This document shows positions 28,568-37,286 of a stretch of 64,000 nt of DNA, piece after piece. Source of the stretch: Kibdelosporangium persicum. GTDB lineage: Bacteria > Actinomycetota > Actinomycetes > Mycobacteriales > Pseudonocardiaceae. Below the pieces are notes generated by a model, which did not search any database, had not been told where the DNA came from, and saw only the letters and a list, made by a program, of their open reading frames with translations. The first letter of the stretch is position 1. Each line of letters begins with the position of its first letter. The DNA is taken from NCBI RefSeq assembly GCF_013280595.1, contig NZ_JAAATY010000035.1, positions 39,203-103,202 on the forward strand, read 5' to 3'. Made by a program: the position numbers and the translations under genes.

Positions 28568-29740
28568 TCACGAACGCGGAATCCGCAGCCAGTCCTGGGC
28601 GGCGAGCTCCCACTTGTTCGTTCCCGAAAGGAGCTTGACCGGCCAGCCCGCGGTGTTGTCGTGATGGGTCTGGGCGGGACCGAACACGTACGGCGTGCCG
28701 ACCATCGGGTCGCTGATCGGCTTCATCTCGCGCAGCGCCTTGGTCACCGACTCACGCGTGATGTCGCCCTGGATACCCCGCAGGACTTGCAGGAAGTACT
28801 TCGCCGCCAGGTAACCGCCCTGGCTGAACGAGGTCAGCGGGATGTTGTTCTTGATCATCAGATCCCGCCATTCCTTGTTCTGCGGGCTGTCCGCGTCCGT
28901 GAACGGGTAGAACTCCGCGGGCACGTACACCCCGGCGCCCGCGTTCGAGATCGCCTTGGCGTAGTTCTCGCTGTAGACGCTCGTCAGCAGCAGCCAGGTG
29001 ACGTCGTTCCACCCCTGCGCCGCCGCGGCCTTGAGCTGGCCGATGGAGTCCGGCTCCACCGGGTTGACGGTGATCGCCCTGCATCCCGCCGCGCGCGCCT
29101 TGACGATGTACGAGGTGTAGTCGGAGCCGCCGTAGGGAACGGTGGAATCGACGTACTTGAGCTTCTTCCCGGTGATCTTCGTCCACTCGTCGATCGCCGC
29201 CTGGTACGACGGGAGCGTGTTGCCCGCGATCTCCAGCAGCGCGCAGATGTCGGTCAGCTTCAGCACTTCCGAGCCGTAGAGCAGGGTGAGGGTCATGTCG
29301 TGGTACGGGCCCACGTTGGCCGGCGCGATGTTGGGGCTGGTGAAGCACGCCGGGTCGACGCCGATGCCCGGGATCGACAGGATCTTCTGCTGCTCGTAGT
29401 ACTTCGAGTTGATCTCGCACTCGATCAGGCTGGACGAGCCGACAAGCGCGACCGCCTCGTCACCGCCGACCACCTCGCGAGCGGCTGCCGCGGCTGCCGC
29501 CGGATCGCCCTTGTCGTCGATCGCCTTGTACTCGATCTTCCGTCCGTTGACGCCTCCGGCCGCGTTGGCCGCCTCGAACACGGCCTTGGCTGCCCGCGAG
29601 GCTTCCGGGAAGGTGGCCGGGCCGCTCAGCGCGTTGACCGAGCCGACCACGATCGGGCCGCCTGTGCCGGATTCAGCGCCGGCGCAGGCCGTCAGGACCG
29701 TGGCAGTGGCGAGCGCCAGGGCGGGCAGGATGTTTCTCAT
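28568..29740 (-). CDS. Liv-type substrate-binding lipoprotein
   Basis: A 390-residue periplasmic-type binding protein anchored as a lipoprotein: MRNILPALALATATVLTAC ends in a lipobox LTAC at about residue 19. The mature part is a type I fold: VGSVNALSGPATFPEA, GVNGRKIEYKAIDDKGD, then SSLIECEIN in place of the usual pocket motif. Four cysteines lie in the mature body. It would deliver the amine or a precursor to LivH/LivMG/LivF. Specificity is inferred only from the neighbouring catabolic genes. Confidence 0.9.
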   Translation of the reverse strand: MRNILPALALATATVLTACAGAESGTGGPIVVGSVNALSGPATFPEASRAAKAVFEAANAAGGVNGRKIEYKAIDDKGDPAAAAAAAREVVGGDEAVALVGSSSLIECEINSKYYEQQKILSIPGIGVDPACFTSPNIAPANVGPYHDMTLTLLYGSEVLKLTDICALLEIAGNTLPSYQAAIDEWTKITGKKLKYVDSTVPYGGSDYTSYIVKARAAGCRAITVNPVEPDSIGQLKAAAAQGWNDVTWLLLTSVYSENYAKAISNAGAGVYVPAEFYPFTDADSPQNKEWRDLMIKNNIPLTSFSQGGYLAAKYFLQVLRGIQGDITRESVTKALREMKPISDPMVGTPYVFGPAQTHHDNTAGWPVKLLSGTNKWELAAQDWLRIPRS

Positions 29741-29751
29741 GGCGGCTCCTG

Positions 29752-30138
29752 TCAGGTGGTCGCGGCGACTACGAGCGCGGAGTCGACGATCTGCTCGAAA
29801 CCGACGACCGCGCCCGCGTCGAACCGCCACAGGTGCGCGACGCGCGCGGTGAAGGACTTCCCGGTTTCGCGGTGGGTCCCGGTGTAGGTCCCGACGCCGA
29901 TGACCGTGTCGCCGGCGTCGAGCAGTTCCCCGAGGCTGAAGCGGTAGCCGTCCCAGTCCTTCGCGATCGCTTCGAAGACGTGTTCCCGGACCTCGCCGGG
30001 ACCGGTGTACGTTCCGGCGTACGGGAAACCAGCGGCCTCCGTCCACTTCGTACCGGGTCCGAGCGGTGCGAGCATGCCGGGCAGGTCGCCGCGGTCGCTG
30101 GCTTCGTAGTGCGCGCGGATGACGTCCATGTTGGACAC
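29752..30138 (-). CDS. SnoaL-like NTF2-fold protein
   Basis: A 128-residue small alpha+beta cone protein. MDVIRAHYEASDRGDLPGMLAPL and AHLWRFDAGAVVGFEQIVD are the usual opening and closing patterns of SnoaL-like proteins. GTG 30138 has AAGGAG 6 bp upstream, better than the ATG three codons later. It sits between moaF2 and the binding-protein gene. It could be an isomerase, hydratase or binding protein for an intermediate; no catalytic set can be assigned. Confidence 0.8.
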   Translation of the reverse strand: MSNMDVIRAHYEASDRGDLPGMLAPLGPGTKWTEAAGFPYAGTYTGPGEVREHVFEAIAKDWDGYRFSLGELLDAGDTVIGVGTYTGTHRETGKSFTARVAHLWRFDAGAVVGFEQIVDSALVVAATT

Positions 30139-30148
30139 TGGGAACTCC

Positions 30149-30916
30149 TTAGACGGGCTGGGCGTCGGGATAGGCGACCGAACCGAGCGGGTAGACGTGC
30201 CCGCCCGCGCGGGAATGCTCGGACCGGCCGTCGCCGGTGATGCCGAGGAACACGCCGGTCGTGCGCAGCGCATAGCCGAGGTCGTGCAGCCACACACTGG
30301 CCACCGCGATCCGGAACTCACGGAAACAGAAGAGGTACAACGAGTCCTGGAACTTCCACACGGTCGACAGATCCATGTCGCCATGCCCGCGCTGGACACC
30401 TTCGAGGCACTGCCAGGCATATCGCTGCGAGGACACGTAGATGTGTTCGTAGAGGTGGTCAGGGCTGTAGCGGTAGAGGTTGCGCTTGCCGATCAGGTCA
30501 CGGGAAGGACCGGGCACGGCGCCGGACGGCTCGCCCCCGTCCGTCGTCCCGGACCGGAACGCCTGGGAAACCCGGGGAACACCCTCGACGTCCTCGGTGC
30601 CGATCACCGAGCGGACGGCGAGGGCGCGGTGGGTCGTCGTCGACCACACGACCGTCAGCGCCTCGCCTTCGACGCTGGTGAGCGGCAGATTCACGAAGTA
30701 CACGTCGTCGCGCACGGCGACAGCGTCGTACGGATCCTCGACACCGTTGCACGTCGCGCGCCGCGCGTCCGTGAAGCTCAACGCGAGCTTCTCGCCGTCG
30801 TCCAGGCTGATGGTGATGTCCTGCCCAGTGAGGTCGGCGTTGGGCAGGCGGTAGGTGGCGATCCCGGCAGCGAACTCGTCGTAGGTACGCCAGCCGTCAG
30901 AGGGTGCGTCGGGCAT
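30149..30916 (-). CDS. MoaF-like protein 2
   Basis: A 255-residue paralogue of the MoaF-like protein at 20938-21726. Shared features are a C-terminal-half YEHIYVSSQRYAWQCL motif and an N-terminal half with YFVNLPLTSVEGEALTVV. It is 10 bp upstream of the SnoaL-like gene and 39 bp after the AraC-type regulator, so it probably belongs to the importer operon. Function unknown; a ligand-binding or processing role in monoamine use is inferred. Confidence 0.78.
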   Translation of the reverse strand: MPDAPSDGWRTYDEFAAGIATYRLPNADLTGQDITISLDDGEKLALSFTDARRATCNGVEDPYDAVAVRDDVYFVNLPLTSVEGEALTVVWSTTTHRALAVRSVIGTEDVEGVPRVSQAFRSGTTDGGEPSGAVPGPSRDLIGKRNLYRYSPDHLYEHIYVSSQRYAWQCLEGVQRGHGDMDLSTVWKFQDSLYLFCFREFRIAVASVWLHDLGYALRTTGVFLGITGDGRSEHSRAGGHVYPLGSVAYPDAQPV

Positions 30917-30955
30917 GGCCTCATCGTCAGACGGACGCGGGCGCCCGACGAGCAG

Positions 30956-31921
30956 TCACGCGCTGGGCGGCAAGTACCGGTCGCTCTCGGTCAACTGGCG
31001 TCGCAGCTCGCTCGGCGCACGGCCGAACGCCGTCTTGAACACCCGGCTGAAGTGCGCGGCGTCGACGAATCCCCAGCGTGAAGCGATCGCCGCGACCGGG
31101 CGGCCGGCGTGCACCGGGTCGAGCAGGTCACGGCGACAGTGCTCAAGCCGCCGCGTACGGATCCACCCGGCGACCGTGGTGCCCTGTTGCTGGAACAGCC
31201 CGTGCAGGTGCCGGGTCGAGATGAAGTGCTCGGCGGCGATCCGGGACGGGGTCAGGTCAGGGGAGTGCAGGTTCGCGTCGATGTGCGCGCGAATCCGGCG
31301 CATCAGCTCGTGGTGCGGGTCGGCGTTGGCACGTGCCAGGTCCAGTTCGGCGGCGACCAAGGTGCCGAGCAGATCGACCGCGCTGTGCGCGAGACGGGTG
31401 CCTGCCGGGCCGCTGAGCTGGTCGAGATTGCTGCCGAGCTGGGCCAGGAACGGCACGACAACGTTGCCGACGCCCTGCTTGCCCGACATGCGCACTGCCG
31501 TCAGGCGTCCGACGAGCTCGGCGGGCAGGTCGATGAGCCGTTGCGGGAACATCACCACCAGGGAGCGGAAGTCCTTTTCGAACAGCAGTGAATACGGCCG
31601 GTGCGTGTCGTACAACGCGACGTCACCGGGCCGCAGTACCGCCTGCCGGTCGTCCTGCACCAGCAGCCCGGTGCCTGCCAGGATCAGGCTGAGCTTGTAG
31701 TAGCGGCGCTCGCCGCGTGCGATGAGCTCGGGCGTGCGCTCGACAGCGTGCGCGGACGCGCTGATCTCGGAGATCTGCACCTCGTCGGCCGACGACGACC
31801 GGATGCGGCCGCGGAAGCCGTCCCCGGCGCCCGCGGTGACGTGCAGGGGCACGAAGGACTGGGACACCGCGGCGCGGAACTCGGTGAAGTCCCGGGCGAT
31901 CAGGGTCGTCGGTGCGGGCAC
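30956..31921 (-). CDS. AraC-family regulator (FeaR-like)
   Basis: A 321-residue regulator with an AraC-binding-like N-terminal cupin (to about 190) and a C-terminal double HTH: IAAEHFISTRHLHGLFQQQG and IASRWGFVDAAHFSRVFKTAFG. This is the architecture of FeaR, which activates tynA and feaB in enteric bacteria, so control of amine oxidase and ALDH here is plausible. GTG 31921 has GAGGTGATC just upstream. A palindrome at 31948-31969 lies 27 bp before the start. It overlaps the end of the MFS gene by 22 bp, so read-through from region C is possible. Confidence 0.85.
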   Translation of the reverse strand: MPAPTTLIARDFTEFRAAVSQSFVPLHVTAGAGDGFRGRIRSSSADEVQISEISASAHAVERTPELIARGERRYYKLSLILAGTGLLVQDDRQAVLRPGDVALYDTHRPYSLLFEKDFRSLVVMFPQRLIDLPAELVGRLTAVRMSGKQGVGNVVVPFLAQLGSNLDQLSGPAGTRLAHSAVDLLGTLVAAELDLARANADPHHELMRRIRAHIDANLHSPDLTPSRIAAEHFISTRHLHGLFQQQGTTVAGWIRTRRLEHCRRDLLDPVHAGRPVAAIASRWGFVDAAHFSRVFKTAFGRAPSELRRQLTESDRYLPPSA

Positions 31922-33138
31922 GGGATCACCTCACAGCATCGGGAGTGTCGTATACGATAAGCGATACGATCTGCCCCGACAATGGCCCGCAACCTCGGCA
32001 GCACGGCCAGCCACACGAGCGCGGCGGCGCAGCCGTATGCCACGGTGATCGTGAGGCTCATCGACAACGGACTGGTTCCGCCCAACGACACCAGCGGTGC
32101 CACAAGCGGTCCGAGGGCGAACGACGACGTTCCCAGTAAAGCGGCGGCTGTCCCGGCGCGTTCACCGTGCTCGGCCAGCGCGAGAGCCGATCCGTTGGCC
32201 TGCGTCCCCCCGGCCGCCAACATCAGCAGCGCCAAGGGAATCAACACACCGACCAGCCCGGCGCCGAGCAACACCGCCATGAGCATTGCCAGTGCTGCCA
32301 GCGCGGTCGCGGTGGTACCGATCGTGTACATCCGTGCCGGTCCGGCCCGGCGAACCACGGCTCGGTTGATCAGGGCGCCGAGGACGGACATGACCGCGCT
32401 GGCGGCGAAGCAGAGGCTGAAAACCCGCGGTGACAACGAGAAGTTGTCCTGCAGGACGAAGCTCACCGACGCGAGGTAGGTGAAGAACGCGGCACCACCG
32501 CACGTGCTGACGAGCAGGAACCAGGGGAACAACGGGTCCCGCAACACCGCGCCGAATTCACTCGCACGGCGACGGGCAGTGGACGCCCGGGTTTCCGGGA
32601 GGGCTGTGACCGCCAGGAGGAACAAGGCCACGCCGATTCCGGCCAGAACGACGAAGATGCCACGCCACCCCATCACCGTCGCGAGCTGTCCACCGACGAC
32701 CGGCGCCACGATCGGCGCGAGCGCGCCGACTGTGGTGAGCATGGCCAGCAGCCGTACCAGCTCGGCTCCTTCGGCCACGTCACGGGCGACAGCCAGGGAG
32801 ATCACGATCCCCGCCGAGCCGCACAGCCCTTGCAGCAAACGGGCCGCCAGCAACAGTTCGATCGACGGCGCCACGGCACAGACCAGCGACAGCACCGCGA
32901 ACAAGCCGGTTCCGGCGAGCAGCGGCGGCCGTCGGCCGAACCGGTCGCTGAGCGGGCCGAGAACCAGCTGGCCGAAGGCGAGGCCGAGCATGCACACCGA
33001 CATCGTCGCCTGCGCGAGGCTTTCGCTCGCGCCGAGGTCGTCGGCGAGCTGGGGGAGCACGGGCAGGTAGAGATCCATCGAGATCGGCCCGAAGATCTCC
33101 AGCAGGCCGAGGACGACCGCGATCCGGCGCGGTCTCAC
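31900..33138 (-). CDS. MFS drug-efflux transporter (Bcr/CflA type)
   Basis: A 412-residue, 12-TM major facilitator. The N-terminus LLEIFGPISMDLYLPVLPQLADDL is the hallmark of the Bcr/CflA/EmrD branch, and the loop 2-3 motif is GPLSDRFGRRPPLLAG. GTG 33138 overlaps the esterase stop by 4 bp. It is probably co-transcribed with the two esterases upstream and may export a toxic product or substrate analogue. A cysteine-containing tail of about 20 residues extends past the last TM and overlaps the AraC-type gene. Confidence 0.88.
   Translation of the reverse strand: MRPRRIAVVLGLLEIFGPISMDLYLPVLPQLADDLGASESLAQATMSVCMLGLAFGQLVLGPLSDRFGRRPPLLAGTGLFAVLSLVCAVAPSIELLLAARLLQGLCGSAGIVISLAVARDVAEGAELVRLLAMLTTVGALAPIVAPVVGGQLATVMGWRGIFVVLAGIGVALFLLAVTALPETRASTARRRASEFGAVLRDPLFPWFLLVSTCGGAAFFTYLASVSFVLQDNFSLSPRVFSLCFAASAVMSVLGALINRAVVRRAGPARMYTIGTTATALAALAMLMAVLLGAGLVGVLIPLALLMLAAGGTQANGSALALAEHGERAGTAAALLGTSSFALGPLVAPLVSLGGTSPLSMSLTITVAYGCAAALVWLAVLPRLRAIVGADRIAYRIRHSRCCEVIPCPHRRP
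31948..31969. promoter_or_regulatory. Palindromic operator upstream of the AraC-type gene
   Basis: TCGTAT-N10-ATACGA, a perfect 6-bp inverted repeat, overlaid with a direct repeat ATACGAT (31952-31958 and 31964-31970). It lies inside the last codons of the MFS gene. Its right half extends to ATACGATCTG, the same 10-mer seen at the hpa promoter. Confidence 0.5.
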
Positions 33139-34103
33139 GGGGCCCGCAGAATCCGTCGCAGCCACGACAACCGGGCCGCGACGGCCGCGCGGGAGACCTC
33201 GGCGCCGGGGGAGAAGCCCGCGAACCCGTGGTATCCGCCCGCCCACACGTGCAGTTCGGCCTGCCCGCCGGTGGCCCAGATGCGCAGCGCGTACTCGCAC
33301 GCCTCGTCACGGAAGATCTCCGCGGCGCCGACGTCGATGAACGCGGGCGGCAAGCCGGAGACATCCTCGGCACGGGCCGGAACCGCGTACGGCGACGCCT
33401 CATCGGTGCCGCGCAACGGCCCCAGCAGGGCGTTCCAGCCGGTGTCGTTGTTGTTGCGGTCCCACGCGCCGAGCCCGTCGTACTGCCGGGCCGACGCCGT
33501 GTCGTTGCGGTCATCGATCATCGGGCAGAGCAACATCTGTCCCGCGATACGCGGGCCACCCCGGTCGCGGGCCATCAGTGCCACACCAGCCGAGAGACCA
33601 CCGCCCGCACTGGCCCCCGTCACCACGACACGAGAAGGATCGGCGCCCAGTTCGCCGGCGTGCTCCACGACCCACACGAGGCCCGCGTAGCAGTCCTCGA
33701 CAGCGGCGGGCGCGGGATTCTCCGGCGCCAACCGGTATTCGACCGACACACCGACCGCGCCGAACCGCAGCACGTCGTCGATCAGCCCGTCGACACCGAA
33801 GAACCGGTTGCCGAGCACCATTCCGCCGCCGTGGATGCCGTACAACACCGGCGCGTTGGTGACACCGCCGCGAGGACGGATGATCGTCAGCTGAATATCC
33901 GGGGCGCCCGGCGGGCCCGGGACCGTGCGATCGTCGAGCTCGACGGCCCGGCCTCCCACGATTTGCCCTATCGGCGGGACGATGGTCGCGAAGTGCGCAC
34001 GGTTGGCCAGGATCGTGTTCGCCCGTAACGGAATCCGCTCCACCAGATCGAGGAACGCGGCAAGACCCGGCTCCAGCTCCGGGTCATAGGGCACCGGGGT
34101 CAT
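33135..34103 (-). CDS. HSL-family carboxylesterase 1
   Basis: A 322-residue alpha/beta hydrolase of the hormone-sensitive-lipase family. The oxyanion motif is GIHGGGMV and the nucleophile lies in VVTGASAGGGLSAG. The acid is in EIFRDEACEYA and the histidine in GGYHGFAG. There is no signal peptide, so it is intracellular. ATG 34103 overlaps the upstream esterase stop by 4 bp. It is closely related to esterase 2, so the pair is a tandem duplication. It likely hydrolyses a short-chain or aryl ester. Confidence 0.9.
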   Translation of the reverse strand: MTPVPYDPELEPGLAAFLDLVERIPLRANTILANRAHFATIVPPIGQIVGGRAVELDDRTVPGPPGAPDIQLTIIRPRGGVTNAPVLYGIHGGGMVLGNRFFGVDGLIDDVLRFGAVGVSVEYRLAPENPAPAAVEDCYAGLVWVVEHAGELGADPSRVVVTGASAGGGLSAGVALMARDRGGPRIAGQMLLCPMIDDRNDTASARQYDGLGAWDRNNNDTGWNALLGPLRGTDEASPYAVPARAEDVSGLPPAFIDVGAAEIFRDEACEYALRIWATGGQAELHVWAGGYHGFAGFSPGAEVSRAAVAARLSWLRRILRAP

Positions 34104-35074
34104 CGGCCCAGCCCCAGGGTCCTGCGCAGCCACGAGGTGCGCGTCCTCAGCGCCTCCTGGCTGATCGGCCAGTCCGGGACGTAGATGTCGAATCCGTGAA
34201 AGGCGCCGCTCCACACGTGCAGTTCGGCTTGGCCGCCGGTGGCCCAGATCCGCAGCGCGTATTCGGTGTCCTCGTCACGGAACGGTTCCGCACTGCCCAC
34301 TTCGATGAACGCGGGCGGCAATTCGGACAGGTCGGTGGCCCGGGCAGGCGCGGCGTACGGCGAAACCTCGTCCGTTCCGGCCGCGTCACCGAGCAGCGAC
34401 CGCCAACCGGCCACGTTCGCTTCACGTGACCACGTGCCCAGCCCGCTGTACTGGTGGCTCGCAACCGTGGTGTTCCTGTCGTCGATCATCGGGCACAGCA
34501 ACAACTGTCCGGCCAGGCGTGGCCCACCCCGGTCGCGGGCCAGCAGGGCCACCCCCGCCGACAGGCCACCGCCCGCGCTGCCACCCATGACCACGACCCG
34601 ATCCGGATCGATGCCCAGCTCCTCCGCGTTCTTCACTGTCCACACCAGACCGGCGTAGCAGTCCTCCACCGGCGCGGGGTGTGGGTGCTCGGGTGCGAGC
34701 CGGTACTCGACGTTGACCGCGACCACGCCCAGTTCCAGCACGAGGGCGAGCAGACGCGGGACGTCCATGTCACGGTGGCCGACCATCATCCCGCCGCCGT
34801 GGATGTTGTACAGCGCGGGCACCGACCCGTCCCGATCACGCGGAGAGAGGATCGTGACCTCCAGATCGGGCGCGCCGTCGGGGCCGGGGACCGTCCGCTC
34901 GACGAGATCCACCGGCGCGTCGCCCACCACTTGCGCGGCAGGCCGGACCATCGCGGCCATGGCCTGGCGCATCGCGGGCAGTGTCTCGGGCGTGTACCCA
35001 GGGGAGTCCTCCGGCACCAGCCTGGCCAGCTCCGGTTCGATGGCCGGGTCGAAGGGGACTGGGCGATACGTCAT
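34100..35074 (-). CDS. HSL-family carboxylesterase 2
   Basis: A 324-residue paralogue of the adjacent esterase. NIHGGGMM oxyanion hole, nucleophile in VVMGGSAGGGLSAG, acid in EPFRDEDTEYA, and histidine in GAFHGFDI. ATG 35074 is chosen because GAGGAG lies 6 bp upstream and the N-terminus then aligns with esterase 1; an ATG at 35101 would overlap the AKR stop. The second copy probably widens ester range within the same pathway. Confidence 0.9.
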   Translation of the reverse strand: MTYRPVPFDPAIEPELARLVPEDSPGYTPETLPAMRQAMAAMVRPAAQVVGDAPVDLVERTVPGPDGAPDLEVTILSPRDRDGSVPALYNIHGGGMMVGHRDMDVPRLLALVLELGVVAVNVEYRLAPEHPHPAPVEDCYAGLVWTVKNAEELGIDPDRVVVMGGSAGGGLSAGVALLARDRGGPRLAGQLLLCPMIDDRNTTVASHQYSGLGTWSREANVAGWRSLLGDAAGTDEVSPYAAPARATDLSELPPAFIEVGSAEPFRDEDTEYALRIWATGGQAELHVWSGAFHGFDIYVPDWPISQEALRTRTSWLRRTLGLGR

Positions 35075-35097
35075 GACAGGCTCCTCGTTCACGAAGG

Positions 35098-36057
35098 TCA
35101 CGGCCCTTCCGGATCGACCACGCCGCGGTCGGCCCAGAACGGCTCGGCCAACGCGCGCAGCTCGTCCGCGCCGACCTGCTCGACCAGCTCGACCGCGGCG
35201 AGGTTGTCCTCGAGCTGCGCCAGCCGTGTCGCGCCGAACAGCGTGCTGACGTTGGCCGGGTGAGTCAGGGTGAAAGCGACGGCCAGCCGCGCCGCGCTCG
35301 TGCCGAGCTTCTCAGCGGTCTCGACGAGACCGGCGGCGGACCGGGTGATGGCTTCTCGTATGCCGCCGGGATCGCGGCCGACCTCGCGGGTCAGATCGGT
35401 GCGTCCGGTGAGGATTCCGCCTTCGAGCACGTCCGAGGCCTGCATGGTGAATCCTTCGGCGAACAGGCGGCCGAACGGCTCACCGTCCGCGATGGACCGG
35501 CGCGCCACGCTGTACTTCAGCTGAGCGACCTGCGGACCGTCGACGCCGCGTTCTTCGGCGATCCGCTGTAGCCTGCGGATGTTCCCGGCGGACCAGTTGT
35601 TGACGCCCCAAGCCCGGATCAGTCCGGCGCGCCGGAGTCCGCTGAGGTCGTCGACCAGGTCCTCGAGCTCGACGTCGGCACGCCGCAGGTCGCCGAGGAT
35701 CACCAGGTCGGCATGGTCGAATCCGCCTCGCAGGAAGGCGTTGCGCAGCTGCGGCCGGAAGCCCCGTTCGTCGTCGAAGCCCTCGATCCAGAGCTTCGCC
35801 GACACGAGGTACTCGTCACGGGGGATGCCCGAGGCTCGCATGATCGCGCCCCAGAGCACGTCGGTGAACACAGGTGGCTTGCCGGGCATGCCGTACACAC
35901 CGACGTCGAACAAGTTGACACCGGCGGTGACCGCTGTGCGGATCATGGTGACGGCGTCAGCGAAATCCATCCGGTCGTACGTGTGCCACGAACCGAGTGA
36001 CAACAGTGAGACCTCCACATCGGACGTTCCGACGCGGCGGCGGGGCAGTGCGGGCAC
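35098..36057 (-). CDS. Aldo-keto reductase 1, tetrad His replaced
   Basis: A 319-residue (beta/alpha)8 AKR. Asp-Tyr of the tetrad are in NLFDVGVYGMPG and Lys in LVSAKLW. The fourth residue, normally His in a DLYQLH-type strand, is Gly here (DLVILGDL). RRAGLIRAWGVNNWS and TLFGATRLAQLEDNL are typical AKR segments. It lies 14 bp behind the alcohol dehydrogenase and before the esterases. Its relative at 39418-40362 has the same His loss. NADPH reduction is likely but may be slowed or altered. Confidence 0.87.
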   Translation of the reverse strand: MPALPRRRVGTSDVEVSLLSLGSWHTYDRMDFADAVTMIRTAVTAGVNLFDVGVYGMPGKPPVFTDVLWGAIMRASGIPRDEYLVSAKLWIEGFDDERGFRPQLRNAFLRGGFDHADLVILGDLRRADVELEDLVDDLSGLRRAGLIRAWGVNNWSAGNIRRLQRIAEERGVDGPQVAQLKYSVARRSIADGEPFGRLFAEGFTMQASDVLEGGILTGRTDLTREVGRDPGGIREAITRSAAGLVETAEKLGTSAARLAVAFTLTHPANVSTLFGATRLAQLEDNLAAVELVEQVGADELRALAEPFWADRGVVDPEGP

Positions 36058-36071
36058 CGGCTTCCTCCAGA

Positions 36072-37169
36072 TCAGGCGAGACGGGGATCGATGACGGCCT
36101 TGACCTCGTCAAGACGGTGCATGGCGGTGATCCGCCCGGACGCGGACGACAGGCCGACGGGGTCACCGAAGAGCGAATCCCACGGCATCCGTTCGGCGAA
36201 CGTGCGGAAGAACTCGATCGCCTGGTGATAGTCGGCGATGTCGCCGTTGAGCGACCCGACGACGGTCAGTTCCTTGCCCATCAGCGTTCCGAGGGGCACT
36301 GGCACGTCGTTCGGACCGGTACTGCCGACAATCACGACGGTCCCGCGTTGGGCTGCCATCAGCACGGCCTCATGGCCGACGGACGGTGCACCGGCGAAGT
36401 CCATGACCAGGTCCCCGCCGTGGCCGTCGGTGAGCTGCTGGACCTGCTGGACGCAGTCTGCGATGTCCACTGTGGCGTCGGCGCCGAACTGGGGCGCGAG
36501 GGCGAGTCGTGATGCCGGCGCGCCGACCGTGATCACCGTGCCGGCGCCGGAGATCCGTGCGACCGCGGTCGCGAACAGGCCGAGCGCGCCGGAACCTTGG
36601 ACGACCACTCGGGAACCTGGCGTCACTCCGCCAGCCCGTGAGAACGCCCGAAGCACGGTCTTGGCCGCGCAGCCCGCCATGGCCGCCCATGTGTCCGGCA
36701 CTTCGTCGGGGAGCAGCAGTTTCGCCGCCTTCGGCACGACGTACGCGTACTCGCACAGACCGGCGGTGGCGAACGGATGAACGTCAGAGCGTTGCAGGAA
36801 GCCATAACCACGGCGAGAACACGCTACAGGTTCCCGGAGGACCGTACAGCCGTAGCACTCGCCGCACGTCGATTCGGACCAGCCGATCCGAGCGCCGACC
36901 GGGATGTCCCGGCCGAGCGCGTCCCGGGTGTCCGGGCCGGTCGCGACGACCTCGCCGACCATCTCGTGGCCCAGCACCATCGGCAACATGCCCGGGAAGG
37001 ACATCGTGCCGGACCAGATCTCCACGTCCGTTCCGCAGAGCGTGGCGCACGAGACGCGCACCAGCGCGGCGCCGGGTTCGATCTCGGCGGGCAGCGGGAG
37101 TTCGGCCAGGCGCAACGGTTCGCCGTGCTCGGTCAGCACCGCCGCGCGGGTGGAGGTCGGGACGGTCAT
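36072..37169 (-). CDS. Zinc-dependent medium-chain alcohol dehydrogenase
   Basis: A 365-residue MDR enzyme. The catalytic zinc site is CATLCGTD with GHEMVGEV. The structural zinc loop has four cysteines: CGECYGC, then CS eight residues later. The Rossmann motif is VVQGSGALGLFA. It is the first gene of an operon with AKR 1, two esterases and the MFS pump. The divergent promoter region carries a TCTAC-type operator (37235-37248). It probably oxidises an alcohol released by the esterases; the exact substrate is unknown. Confidence 0.88.
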   Translation of the reverse strand: MTVPTSTRAAVLTEHGEPLRLAELPLPAEIEPGAALVRVSCATLCGTDVEIWSGTMSFPGMLPMVLGHEMVGEVVATGPDTRDALGRDIPVGARIGWSESTCGECYGCTVLREPVACSRRGYGFLQRSDVHPFATAGLCEYAYVVPKAAKLLLPDEVPDTWAAMAGCAAKTVLRAFSRAGGVTPGSRVVVQGSGALGLFATAVARISGAGTVITVGAPASRLALAPQFGADATVDIADCVQQVQQLTDGHGGDLVMDFAGAPSVGHEAVLMAAQRGTVVIVGSTGPNDVPVPLGTLMGKELTVVGSLNGDIADYHQAIEFFRTFAERMPWDSLFGDPVGLSSASGRITAMHRLDEVKAVIDPRLA

Positions 37170-37234
37170 CAGGTTCCTTCCGCTGGTTTCCAGGCCGTAG
37201 TGGGTTTCAGTGGGGTGTCACCGTGATGGGTTAG

Positions 37235-37248
37235 TCTACGTGTGTCGA
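37235..37248. promoter_or_regulatory. TCTAC-N4-GTAGA-like operator (site 1)
   Basis: TCTAC-GTGT-GTCGA: one arm perfect, the other with one mismatch. It sits between the alcohol dehydrogenase operon and the amidohydrolase gene. The wider 25-bp context TAGTCTACGT-TGTCG-CAAAAA matches site 4 on the opposite strand. Confidence 0.6.
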
Positions 37249-37286
37249 CAAAAATGTCGAGACCTCAGAACGTTTTGGGAGCGCCT

